This document shows, piece by piece, positions 14,075 to 23,000 of a stretch of DNA of 28,516 nt. The position numbers were made by a program, and so were the translations under genes. The notes beneath the pieces are model-generated. The model saw only the letters and a program-made list of their open reading frames with translations, was not told the origin of the DNA and did not search any database. This stretch comes from Gemmatimonadota bacterium (GTDB lineage Bacteria; Gemmatimonadota; Gemmatimonadetes; Longimicrobiales; RSA9). The stretch lies in contig JACQPS010000334.1 of the NCBI GenBank assembly GCA_016207445.1, forward strand, positions 1-28,516, given 5' to 3'. The number at the start of each line of letters is the position of its first letter. Position 1 is the stretch's first letter.

Positions 14075-16429
14075 TCAGCCGGTCGGGGCGCGCGCCAGGG
14101 CCTCGCGTACCTTGCGCACGAGCGTTTCGGGCGTGAACGGCTTTTCCAGGAAGCTGGTGCCCGGATCCAGCACTCCCTGTTGGTGGACGGCGTCCTCGGC
14201 GTAGCCGGAAATGTAGAGGATGCGCAGCGCCGGACGCAGCGGGGCGAGCCGATTGACCAGCTCGCGCCCGCTCATCTCCGGCATCACCACGTCCGTGATG
14301 AGAAGATCGATCCGCTCCCCGGTCTGCAGCGCCCGCAGCGCCGCGGCGCCGCTCGCGGCCTCGATCACGCTGTAGCCGTATCTCTGAAGGATCTTACGGA
14401 TCAGGTTGCGTACGGCGTCCTCGTCCTCGACGAGCAGAACGGTCCCGCGCCCCGGCGGCGGGGCCGCCACCGGCGCCGCGGTCGCGTCGGCCGGCTCGGA
14501 CGCGGGTGCGTGATCGACCCGCGGCAGATAGATGCGGAAGGTGGCGCCCAGGGCGGGCGCGCTCTCCACGTCGATGAACCCGCCGCTCTGTTGCACGATG
14601 CCGTAGATGGTGGGAAGCCCCAAACCGGTGCCCTTGCCCTGCTCCTTGGTCGTAAAGAACGGCTCGAAGATGTGGGCCAGGGTCTCCTCGTCCATGCCGC
14701 AGCCATCGTCGTGGACCTCGAGCCGCACGTAGGCGCCCGGGGGGACGGCGCGGGCCGCCGCCGTGGCCGCATCGACTTCCACGTTGCTGGTGGCGAGGCG
14801 CAGCCGTCCGCCCTGCGGCATGGCGTCTCTGCCGTTCACGGCGAGATTCAGGATCACCTGCTCGATCTGCACCGGGTCCGCCTTGACGGGCCCCAGACCG
14901 GGCTCGAGGTGCGTCACCAGCTCGATGTCTTCACCGATCAGGCGCCGGAGCATCCTGTCCATCTCGGCGACCACGTCGTTCAGGTCGAGCACCCGCGGCT
15001 GCAGCACCTGCCGCCGGCTGAACGCGAGCAGCTGCCGGGTCAGGCCCGCCGCGCGCCCGGCCGCCCGCTCGACCTGCTCGACATCGCCTCGCAGCGCGCT
15101 ATCCCGGGGCAGCGCTTCCAGCAGGAGCTGCGTGTGGCCGAGCACGGCCGTGAGCAGGTTGTTGAAATCGTGCGCGATGCCGCCGGCGAGCCGCCCCACC
15201 GCTTCCATCTTGTGCGCCTGCCGCAGCTGATCCTCGCGCTGGCTGAGCGCCAGCTCGGCCTCGCGCCGCTCCGTGATGTCGCGCGTGTTCACCACGATGC
15301 CCCGCACCGCCGGATCCTCGAGGAAGTTGCTGCCCGTCGCCTCCAGCACGCGCCAGGATCCATCCTTGTGCTGGAAGCGGATCTCAATGGAAAGAGTTCG
15401 GCCCGGGTTGGCGACGACCTCGGCGAACGCAGTGAGTGCACCCGGCACGTCCTCCGGGTGGATAAACTCGAACGGCGTCCGGCCGACCAGCTCGTGGGGC
15501 TCGTAACCCAGCAGGCGGCGGATCGAAGGACTCTCGTACTGGATCGTGCCCTGCGCGTCCAGCACGGTGATGATGTCCGTGGCATGCTCGATGAGCGACC
15601 GGAAATGCGCCTCGCTTTGACGGAGCGCCTCCTCGGACCGCCGCTGCTCGGTGACATCGCGAAAGCTCCAGACCCGGCCCACGGACTTGCCGGCGATGCG
15701 TTGCGGCTTGGAAAGCCGTTCGAAGATGCGGCCGTCCTTGAACTCGATCACGTCAGAGCTTTCTGCGTCCGGTTGGCCGTACAGCTCGCGCACCCGCGCC
15801 AGGAACCCCTCGGGATCGCGGAGCTGGTCCAGGACGAAGCGGAGGGCCGCCTCGTCGTCGCGTGACTCCAGGATCGGCGCCGGGATGCGCCACATCTCGG
15901 CGAACTTGCGGTTGAAGCTGAGGATGCGGCCGGCGGCACCGACGACCAGAATGCCGTCGGCGGTCGCATCGAGGGTCGCGCGCAGGATGGAGAGCGACTT
16001 CTCCAGCTCCTGGGCCGCGCGTTTCGCCTCGGTAATGTCCTCGAGCACGCCCTCATAGAAGAGGATGCGTCCATTGCCGTCGCGCACGACGCGAGCGGTA
16101 TCGCGCAGCCAGACGACCGAGCCGTCGTAGCGGCGGGAGTGGAGCTCGAATCCGTGCACCACGCCATCGCGCTCCATCTGCATCTTCCAGCGGATGCGAT
16201 CGGTGGGGTCGACGTACACGTGGTCGGTCGAAACACTGAGCAACGTCTCGCGATCGGGGTAGCCCAGAATCTGGACGAGCGCGGGATTCACGTCCAGGAC
16301 GCGGCCCTCCGGGGAAGTACGGTACAGCCCCACGGGAATGCCTTCGAAGAGAGCGCGGTAGCGCGCCTGCGCCTCTTCGAGAGGCAGGGCCTCCCCCGCG
16401 CGGCCGCGCTGAAGAACCTCTTCGTTCAT
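14075..16429 (-). CDS. Hybrid histidine kinase with three PAS domains and C-terminal receiver
   Basis: This is 784 aa from ATG at 16427-16429. A GTG at 16487-16489 would add 20 residues and overlap the upstream gene; I prefer the ATG. Domains in order: PAS/PAC about 22-140, PAS about 145-260 and PAS about 272-390. The kinase core follows with KMEAVGRLAGGIAHDFNNLL (phospho-His near 420), the N box around NLAVNGRDAM, G1 DDGCGMD, F box FEPFFTTK and G2 KGTGLGLPTIYG. The receiver (about 662-780) has acceptor Asp near 713 in LLITDVVMPEMSG and a KPF lysine. There is no transmembrane segment, so it is a cytoplasmic sensor, perhaps of redox or a small ligand through PAS. It can pass phosphate to its own receiver and probably to the receiver proteins on either side. 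Confidence 0.92.
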   Translation of the reverse strand: MNEEVLQRGRAGEALPLEEAQARYRALFEGIPVGLYRTSPEGRVLDVNPALVQILGYPDRETLLSVSTDHVYVDPTDRIRWKMQMERDGVVHGFELHSRRYDGSVVWLRDTARVVRDGNGRILFYEGVLEDITEAKRAAQELEKSLSILRATLDATADGILVVGAAGRILSFNRKFAEMWRIPAPILESRDDEAALRFVLDQLRDPEGFLARVRELYGQPDAESSDVIEFKDGRIFERLSKPQRIAGKSVGRVWSFRDVTEQRRSEEALRQSEAHFRSLIEHATDIITVLDAQGTIQYESPSIRRLLGYEPHELVGRTPFEFIHPEDVPGALTAFAEVVANPGRTLSIEIRFQHKDGSWRVLEATGSNFLEDPAVRGIVVNTRDITERREAELALSQREDQLRQAHKMEAVGRLAGGIAHDFNNLLTAVLGHTQLLLEALPRDSALRGDVEQVERAAGRAAGLTRQLLAFSRRQVLQPRVLDLNDVVAEMDRMLRRLIGEDIELVTHLEPGLGPVKADPVQIEQVILNLAVNGRDAMPQGGRLRLATSNVEVDAATAAARAVPPGAYVRLEVHDDGCGMDEETLAHIFEPFFTTKEQGKGTGLGLPTIYGIVQQSGGFIDVESAPALGATFRIYLPRVDHAPASEPADATAAPVAAPPPGRGTVLLVEDEDAVRNLIRKILQRYGYSVIEAASGAAALRALQTGERIDLLITDVVMPEMSGRELVNRLAPLRPALRILYISGYAEDAVHQQGVLDPGTSFLEKPFTPETLVRKVREALARAPTG

Positions 16430-16463
16430 GGCAGTGGAAAGACGTGCCGGTGGCCTGTGCGGA

Positions 16464-16859
16464 TCAGCCGGTCCGCTGCGCCGGCTCACTCGTGCCGACG
16501 AAGCGCCGCACCTCTTCCATGACCCGTCGCGGCTCCACCGGCTTGGCGAGGTAGCTGTCGCAGCCGACGGCCTTGGCTTTCTCCCGATCGGTGACCAGGG
16601 CGTGGGCCGTCAGCGCGATGACCGGGATATGAGCGGTACGCGGGTCTTGCTTGAGCAACTCGGTCGCGCGCCAGCCGTCGATGCGAGGGATCGAGATGTC
16701 CATGAGGACGACGTCGGGCGTCTGCTCGCACGCCAGGCGGATGCCGTCTTCGCCGTTGGCGGCCTCCAGCACCCGATAACCGTTGTGCTGGAGGATGGTG
16801 GCGTAGATCAGCCGGTTATCCTCGTTGTCCTCGATGAGCAGGACCGTCTTCTCAGCCAT
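16464..16859 (-). CDS. Single-domain response regulator (CheY/DivK-like)
   Basis: This is a 131-aa stand-alone receiver domain. It has the acidic pair in LLIEDNEDNR, the phospho-acceptor Asp in VVLMDISIPRIDGW (about residue 53), the Thr/Ala switch in IPVIALTAHAL and the conserved Lys in SYLAKPVEPR. The style LMDISIPxIDGW...ALTAHA is typical of DivK-like and hybrid-kinase-associated receivers. Having no output domain, it probably acts by binding another protein or as a phosphate relay. It is the first gene of the minus-strand signalling block and lies 34 nt upstream of the hybrid kinase start, which makes that kinase its likely partner. Confidence 0.93.
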   Translation of the reverse strand: MAEKTVLLIEDNEDNRLIYATILQHNGYRVLEAANGEDGIRLACEQTPDVVLMDISIPRIDGWRATELLKQDPRTAHIPVIALTAHALVTDREKAKAVGCDSYLAKPVEPRRVMEEVRRFVGTSEPAQRTG

Positions 16860-17093
16860 ATCAGAGATTAGGTTGCTGGGGGCGCCGGGTCAACACCTGC
16901 ACCGGGGCGGCGGCCGGGACGGCAGCCGCTGGGCCGCGTTTTCCACGTGCGCTGCGGCCGGGTGCGTAGGGCGAATTGCAAGGTTCTGGCAGAATGCAAA
17001 GGTGCTGCGGGCAGCGGACTCGCCCGGACGGCTGCGCCAACGGGTCTAACCTGTTTGGCGGCAATGGAGAAATGGCACCGCCCGAACGTGCCC

Positions 17094-17118
17094 GGGAGCC
17101 GGAATACGGCTTGCTCCC
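17094..17118 (+). promoter_or_regulatory. Hairpin in the pilin mRNA leader
   Basis: GGGAGC (17094-17099) can pair with GCTCCC (17113-17118), enclosing a smaller inner pairing. A second small stem, GGCAC/GTGCC, lies just before it. The hairpin ends about 20 nt before the AAGGAG ribosome binding site of the pilin gene, so it could influence translation. Direct base pairing is visible; any regulatory role is inferred. The rest of the 292-nt divergent spacer (16860-17151) shows no gene and no clear promoter. Confidence 0.35.
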
Positions 17119-17151
17119 CCCGAACGCACCCGGCCCCAAGGAGCGACCTGT

Positions 17152-17559
17152 ATGCGCGAACGGTGCGGCTTCACCCTGATCGAGCTGCTGATCGTGGTCG
17201 TGATCCTCGGGCTGCTGGCCGCGATCGCGATCCCGAAGTTCTCGACCGCGCGCGAGAAGGCGTACATCTCCGCCATGAAGCACGAGCTGCGCAGCCTGGC
17301 GAGCCAGCAGGAGCTCTATTACTCGAAATACCTCGCCTACACCAGTTCTATCCTTGCCCTGGAGTACAACATCAGCGGCGAGGTCGGTCTCGGCATCATT
17401 GCCGCGGACGCGAATGGGTGGGCGGTCAGTGCGACGCACAAAGGCTTTGCGGCGACCCGCGGCTGCGCCTACTTCGTCGGGGAGATCACTCCGCCCAGCA
17501 CTCCCGGGGGACTCGCGGTCGCCACCACGCAGCAGGGCCTACCGGTCTGCGACCCCTGA
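17152..17559 (+). CDS. Type IV major-pilin-like protein
   Basis: This is 135 aa, ATG at 17152 with AAGGAG nine bases upstream. It has a very short leader, MRERCG, and cleavage is expected after Gly6, giving mature N-Phe: FTLIELLIVVVILGLLAAIAIPKF. Glu at mature position 5 is present, as needed for N-methylation and assembly. Residues 31-65 form the polar half of the N-terminal helix (AREKAYISAMKHELRSLASQQELYY), typical of short PilA-type pilins. Cys105 and Cys133 can close a C-terminal disulphide loop. PilD-type peptidase and assembly genes are not in the window, so it depends on machinery elsewhere or serves a type II-like system. It lies between two signalling gene groups and is the only structural gene there, making it a possible output of them. 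Confidence 0.9.
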   Translation: MRERCGFTLIELLIVVVILGLLAAIAIPKFSTAREKAYISAMKHELRSLASQQELYYSKYLAYTSSILALEYNISGEVGLGIIAADANGWAVSATHKGFAATRGCAYFVGEITPPSTPGGLAVATTQQGLPVCDP

Positions 17560-17736
17560 GGCCACGCCGGCCAGACCTCGCCTCCCGCCTTTTCCAGCCT
17601 TGCGCCCCAGCGCGTTCTCCGCACTTTAGGGATTCCGAGCGGGCCTGAAGCTGTTCCTGCCGTCGAACGTGCGCGGCCACTCGGATGCGGCTGCGCGCCG
17701 TTCCAGAACCGGCCACCACCTTGTCGCACACGGACG

Positions 17737-19332
17737 ATGACGCGGGCTTGGCTCCAGTACCTGCTGGCGGTGTCGCTTCTGGCGGCCGCCTACCTGGGCG
17801 TGGGAACGCTGGGGCTCGAGATGGACGCCGTCAGCGGGTTCGCTACCCTGGTCTGGCCGCCGACCGGGTTGTCGCTCGCCGCGCTGCTGCTGTTCGGCTC
17901 CCGCCTCTGGCCCGGCGTGATCGTGGGCGCGTTCCTGGTGAACTGGCTGCACGGCGCCGTGGCGCCCGTCGCCGCGGGCATCGCCCTGGGGAACACGCTG
18001 GAGGCGGTCCTGGGCGCCTACCTTCTCCGCCGGGTCGGATTCGCCAACGCGCTGGCGAGACTGCGCGATGTGCTCGCCCTCCTCACGCTGGCGGCGGCCG
18101 GCAGTACCGTGGCGAGCGCGACCATCGGATCGCTGAGCCTGTTGCTCGGCGGCGTGATCACGCCGGCCGGATTCGGCGAGACGTGGCGGGCGTGGTGGAT
18201 CGGCGATCTGATGGGCGATCTGCTGTTCGCGCCCGCCCTGCTCGTGTGGGGGAGCGGCGCGGCCTGGCGGCCTGCACGCGATCGGCTGGTCGAGGCCGGC
18301 GTGCTCGCGGTGGTGCTGTGTACCGTCAGCGTCTTCATCTTTCACGGTTGGTTCGCGACCGACCTCGAGGCGCTACGGCAGCCGCATCTGCTGTTCCCGG
18401 TCCTGATCTGGGCGGCGCTCCGCTTCGGCTCGCGCGGCGCGGCGACCGCGGACCTGGCCGTGGCGGTCATTGCGGTCTGGGGGACCGCGCTCGGCTCGGG
18501 CCCCTTCGTGCGCGCGACGCTGCACGAAAGTCTGTTGCTGCTGCAGGTCTTCCTGGGCGCCGTCGCCATGACCGTGCTCGTGCTGGGCGCGGTGACCGCG
18601 GAGCGCCGCAGAGCAGTGCGCAGCCGCGATGAGTTTCTGGCCATTGTTTCGCACGATCTGCTGAATCCGCTGGGCAACGTCCGCATGGCGGCGGAGCTCG
18701 CGCGCGAGCTGGCGGGCGACCCCGCACGCGCCCAGCGCCTGCCGCAGGCGCTGGGCGCGATTCAGCGCTCGGCCGCGCGCATGGACGCGCTCATTCGCGA
18801 CTTGCTCGACGCGGCTGCGATCGAGGCCGGCCGCCTGTCGCTGGAGCCCGCGCCCGTGGAAGCCGCCGTGCTGCTGCGCGACGCCGTCGAGGCCCTGCGG
18901 CCCAGCGCCTTGCAGAAGGAGCTGACGCTGGAGTGCGAGCTGCCCACCCGGACCGCCGTCGTCCTCTGTGATCGCCAGCGCGTGCTCCAGGTGTTCTCCA
19001 ACCTGATCGGCAACGCGATCAAGTTCACCCCCGCGGGCGGGCACATCGCGGTCCGGTGTGCTGCGCTCGATGGCTTCGTCCGCTTCGAGGTGGCCGACAC
19101 CGGGCCCGGCATCGCGCCGGACGCGCTGCGTCGGATCTTCGACACCTACTGGCGGGCCGACCCGGGTGTGGAAGGGGTGGGCCTCGGCCTCTCCATCTCC
19201 AAGGCCATCGTCGAGGCGCACGGCGGCGAGATCTGGGCCGAGAGCGAGGTGGGTGCGGGCACGCGCATCTACTTCACGCTGCCGCGCGAAAGCGGCGGCC
19301 GACGCAGACGTGCGGGCGGCGCGGGCCCTTAG
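17737..19332 (+). CDS. MASE1-type membrane sensor histidine kinase
   Basis: This is a 531-aa protein. Residues 5-288 contain about eight hydrophobic segments with the MASE1 signature spacing: FATLVWPPTGLSLAALLLFGSRLWPGVIVGAFLVN, then GNTLEAVLGAYLLRRV, WRAWWIGDLMGDLLFAPALLVW and FPVLIWAALRFGSRGAATADL. Residues 295-365 are HisKA with DEFLAIVSHDLLNPLGNVR (phospho-His306). The ATPase follows: LIGNAIKFTP (N box), ADTGPGIAPD (G1), IFDTYWRA (F box) and GLGLSISKAIVEAHGG (G2). It is an inner-membrane kinase; the MASE1 ligand is unknown. It carries no receiver domain of its own, so its target is elsewhere or among the receivers at 13.0-16.9 kb. It is 177 nt downstream of the pilin gene and ends at a strong terminator. 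Confidence 0.92.
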   Translation: MTRAWLQYLLAVSLLAAAYLGVGTLGLEMDAVSGFATLVWPPTGLSLAALLLFGSRLWPGVIVGAFLVNWLHGAVAPVAAGIALGNTLEAVLGAYLLRRVGFANALARLRDVLALLTLAAAGSTVASATIGSLSLLLGGVITPAGFGETWRAWWIGDLMGDLLFAPALLVWGSGAAWRPARDRLVEAGVLAVVLCTVSVFIFHGWFATDLEALRQPHLLFPVLIWAALRFGSRGAATADLAVAVIAVWGTALGSGPFVRATLHESLLLLQVFLGAVAMTVLVLGAVTAERRRAVRSRDEFLAIVSHDLLNPLGNVRMAAELARELAGDPARAQRLPQALGAIQRSAARMDALIRDLLDAAAIEAGRLSLEPAPVEAAVLLRDAVEALRPSALQKELTLECELPTRTAVVLCDRQRVLQVFSNLIGNAIKFTPAGGHIAVRCAALDGFVRFEVADTGPGIAPDALRRIFDTYWRADPGVEGVGLGLSISKAIVEAHGGEIWAESEVGAGTRIYFTLPRESGGRRRRAGGAGP

Positions 19333-19352
19333 CTCGGCCTTTCGCCGCAAGA

Positions 19353-19390
19353 GAAAACCCCGGCCGTCACACGCGACGGCGGGGTTTCTT
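19353..19390. terminator. Bidirectional intrinsic terminator
   Basis: The inverted repeat aaaaccccggccgtc / gacggcggggttt encloses a 6-nt loop and is flanked by A and T runs on both sides. It sits 20 nt after the MASE1 kinase stop and 7 nt beyond the 3' end of tRNA-Lys, so it can end transcription from both directions. Confidence 0.85.
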
Positions 19391-19396
19391 TCATCA

Positions 19397-19469
19397 TGGG
19401 CCGGGTGGGGGTCGAACCCACGACCTTGGGCTTAAAAGGCCCCTGCTCTACCGGCTGAGCTACCGGCCC
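19397..19469 (-). tRNA. tRNA-Lys (anticodon UUU)
   Basis: This is a 73-nt cloverleaf on the minus strand. The acceptor stem GGGCCGG/CCGGCCC is perfect, the D arm is GCTC/GAGC with GG in the loop, and the T arm is GTGGG/CCCAC with TTCGACC. The anticodon loop CTTTTAA gives UUU, lysine. The anticodon stem has four pairs, with a G27-A43 mismatch at its top. A73 is the discriminator, and the CCA tail is not encoded. The promoter lies directly upstream and a bidirectional terminator directly downstream, making a complete one-gene unit. Confidence 0.96.
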
Positions 19470-19475
19470 GTGTGC

Positions 19476-19504
19476 AAATTAACGGAAAATTGGCGTGACT
19501 TCAA
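19476..19504 (-). promoter_or_regulatory. Promoter of tRNA-Lys
   Basis: On the minus strand TTGAAG (19499-19504) and TAATTT (19476-19481) are spaced by exactly 17 bp. Transcription would start about 7 nt later, close to the first base of the mature tRNA, leaving almost no 5' leader. It is the best sigma-70-type promoter in the window. Confidence 0.7.
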
Positions 19505-19528
19505 CGATTCTGGCCGGATGCGCACGCC

Positions 19529-19963
19529 TTACAACGGCTCCTCCGGCTCGGGCCCGCCGCGGATCGCGATGCGGTGCCCGATCCAGGCACCCAGCACGGC
19601 GGCCGCCATCTGCTCGAACATGATGGCGGCGGCCAGGCCGGGGGTGAGGGCGGTCCATTCCGGGAGCGCGAAGAGCAGGTCCACCAGCACGTGCAGGAGG
19701 AACCACGCGAGCAGCGAGGTGATGCCGACGCCGATGGCGTGCAGGATGGGCGCGTCGATGGAGCGGAAGCCGATGAAGAATCCGCCGACGCCGAACCCGA
19801 CCGCGACGGCGGCGGCCCCCCAGAGTGCATCGGCGCCGATGTCGCCTTCCATGATGCGGAACCCGATCAGTGCCAGGACCACGAGCGATGTGGCTGCGAC
19901 GGCGACCAGCCACCCCGTGAGGACCCACACCGGCCGGACGTTCTGGAGATGCTCGGGATGCAC
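19529..19963 (-). CDS. Small integral membrane protein, unknown function
   Basis: This is 144 aa starting at GTG (19961-19963), with GGAGG six bases upstream. About four hydrophobic helices are visible: VWVLTGWLVAVAATSLVVLALIGF, ALWGAAAVAVGFGVGGFFIGF, ILHAIGVGITSLLAWFLLHVLVDLLFAL and GLAAAIMFEQMAAAVLGAWIGHRIAI. The C-terminus is short and acidic (GGPEPEEPL), probably cytoplasmic. The glycine-rich second helix and a spaced-helix plan resemble small bacterial membrane proteins of undefined function that are common in this group; I do not name a family. It follows the RND gene on the same strand after 73 nt and could be co-transcribed with the efflux operon. Confidence 0.75.
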   Translation of the reverse strand: MHPEHLQNVRPVWVLTGWLVAVAATSLVVLALIGFRIMEGDIGADALWGAAAVAVGFGVGGFFIGFRSIDAPILHAIGVGITSLLAWFLLHVLVDLLFALPEWTALTPGLAAAIMFEQMAAAVLGAWIGHRIAIRGGPEPEEPL

Positions 19964-20036
19964 GGCGCTCCTCCTGCTCCACCGTCGCGAGCCGGCACGG
20001 CGCAGGCCGAAAAGCCGACGCGGCCGCGGCAGGATC

Positions 20037-23000
20037 TCAGTCGCCCGCGACCACCTCCGGCACCGATTCTTCCGCGAGGGCGGGTGCGCGTCCCGGCCGC
20101 AGCCGAGCGAGCCACGCGCCTGCGCGCACGTGCCGCAGGTCGTCCAGCAGCGTATAGACGACCGGCACGACGAACAGCGTGAGCAGCGTGGAGGTGAAGA
20201 GGCCGCCGATGATGGCGCGGGCCATGGGCGCGCGCTGCTCGGAGCCTTCCCCGATCGCGAAGGCGAGCGGCAGCATGCCGAAGATCATGGCGGCGCTGGT
20301 CATCAGGATCGGCCGCAGCCGGATGCGGGCCGCGGTCAGGATCGCGTCGGTGCGGGCCCACCCCTGCGCCCGTTGCCGGTTCGTGAAATCGATGAGCAGG
20401 ATGCCGTTCTTCGTGACCAGCCCCATCAGCATGATGAGGCCGATCATGGTCATGACGTTCAGGTTGCCGTTCGTCACGAGCAGCGCCAGGGCCACGCCGA
20501 TGAAGCTGAGCGGCAGCGCGAGCATGATCGAGAGCGGCTGGACGAAGGAGCCGAACAGGGAAGCCAGGATCAGATAGATGAAGACGACGGCCAGGACCAG
20601 CGCCTCCAGCACGTAGCTCTTGGTCTCCTCCAGGTTTTGGACGTCACCGGTGAAGGCGGTGCGGTAGCCCGGCGGCAGCCCGAGCTGGTCGATCGTGCCG
20701 CGAACCTCGCGCACGACCTCGCTGAGCTTGTGGCCGGGCAGTACGCCGGCGGACACCGAGATCTGGCGCTCGAGCATGCGGCGCTCGATCTGCTGCGGGC
20801 CGACACCGGCGCGGATCTCCGCGACCTGCGCGAGCGGCACCATGGCCGGCCGGCCGGTCGCGTCCAGGTTCGAGCTGGGCACCGGCATTTCGGCCACATC
20901 CGCGGCGGACGCGCGCATCGAGATCGGGTAGAGGATGACGACGTCGTGGGAATAACCGAGCGCGTCCTCGTACTGCGTCACGCGCTGCCCGGCGAAGAGC
21001 GGCCGCAGCGTGCCCGCGATGCTGCCGACGCTCACGCCCGCGGCCCACGCCTGCTCGCGGTCCACGTCGACATCGAGCTGCGGGACCTCGCCCTCTTCGC
21101 TCGAGTTCGGCTCCGCCACGCCCGGCACCCGGCGCACCGCCCCGAGCACCTGCTCGGCCGCGAGCTTCAGCCGGGTCGGCTCCGGACCCTGCACGTTGAT
21201 AATGATCGGCTGGCGGTAGCCGCCGAAGAGCGTGGGCGTGCCGGTGATGACCGGGCGTACGCCCGGAATCTTGCGCAGCTCCGCGCGCAGCTCGTCCTGG
21301 ATCTGCCAGAGCGTCCGGTCCCGCTCGCGCTTGTCCCGGAGCCGGACGAAGATCTGGCCGCTGCTGGTCGTGCCCATGAAGCCGCCGCCCACCGACAGGT
21401 AGGTGAACTCCACATCCGGCTGCCGCCGCAGGAAGGCCGCGATCTCCTGTCCCTTCGCGACCGAGGCCTCGAGGCGCGTGCCGGGCGGCATGCGGAAGCG
21501 CACGTTGAACTCGCCCCCGTCGACCTCCGGCATCCAGGTGAAGCCGAGGCGCGGCAGGATGAGGAAGGCGACGAGGACCGAGCCGGCCGCCGCGGCGATG
21601 ACCGTCGCGCGGTGGCCGAGCGCCCAGCGCAGCCACTGCGGGTAACGCTCCGCGAGCTGCTCGAAACGGGCGTTGAAGCCGCGCGCGAAGCGACGGATCG
21701 GCCCCAGCCGGCGAGCTGCCGCGGCCGCACCCCCGTGCTCGACCTCGGGGTCCGCCCACACGCTCGACAACATCGGATCCAGCGTGAAGGAGACGAACAG
21801 GGAGACGAGCACTGCGAACGCGACCGTCACGCCGAACTGGAGGAACAGCAACCCGATCTGGCCGCCCATGTACGCGACCGGCAGGAAGACGGCGACGACC
21901 GCGAGCGTGGTCGAGGTGACGGCCAGGCCGATCTCGTTCGTCCCTTCGCGCGCCGCGCGGTAGTGGTCCTTCCCCATCTCCAGATGGCGGACGATGTTCT
22001 CACGCACCACGATGGCATCATCGATCAAGAGCCCGATCGCCAGCGACAGCGCCATCAGCGTCATGGTGTTCACGGTGAAGCCGAACACCCACATGATGAA
22101 GAAGGCGGAGATGATGCTGACGGGCAGCGTGAGTCCGGTGATGACCGTCGAACGCCACGAGTTGAGGAAGAGGTAGATGATCGCGATGGTCAGGACGGCG
22201 CCGAGCACGAGCGTGGCCTGCACGTCGGACAGCGCATTGCGGATACGGCGGGAATCGTCACGAATGACGGCCAGGCGGATGTCCCGCGGCAGCCGCCGCT
22301 CGATCTCGGCGGCCGCGGCGCGTACGCCATCGGCCACCTGCACCGTGTTCGCGCCGGAGATCTTGCGGATATCGAGCGAGACCGCGGCCACGCCGTTCAT
22401 GAAGGCAGCACTGCGCGGCTCCTCCGTGCCATCCACGACGGTGCCGACATCGCCGATGCGGATCGGCGCACCCTCGCGGCTACTGACGACGATATCGGCG
22501 AAGGCGCGGGGATCGCGGACGCGGCCGGTGACGCGCACGAGCCGCTCGGTCTCCCCGCGCTGCACGCGGCCGGCCGGCACCTCCTGGTTCTCTCGTTGCA
22601 GCGCGGCGGCGACCTGGACGGGGCTCGTGCCGTACGCCTGCATCGCGGCGGGATCGAGCTGCACCTGAATCTGCCGGTTGCGGCCGCCGACCACGTCCAC
22701 TTCGCCGACGCCGGCCACGGTCTCGAAGCGCGGCTTGATCACCTCTTCGGCGAGGTCGGTGAGCTCGCGGATGGCGCGCTCGCGGCTCTGGAGCGCGAGC
22801 GCCATGATCGGCCGCTCGTTCGGGTCGAAGTGCCGGATCACCGGCTCGAGCACGTCTTCCGGCAGCTGCCGGCGCATGGCCGCGACCTTCGCCTGCACGT
22901 CCTGCTGCGCCACGGCGACGTCCGTGCCCAGATGCAACATCACCCGCACGATGGAGCTGCCCTCGAACGAGGTGGAGGTCACCTCCTTCACGCCGCGCAC

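Noticed and set aside
16980..17010. A sigma-54 promoter for the pilin gene
   Set aside because: Bases tggcag...tgcaaa are present, but the GG to GC spacing is wrong on both strands.
16990..17080. A cyclic-di-GMP-I riboswitch ahead of the pilin gene
   Set aside because: Only one short part of the core looks similar (GGACG...CGGGTCTAA); the GCAAACC and tetraloop-receptor parts are not found. I did not annotate it.
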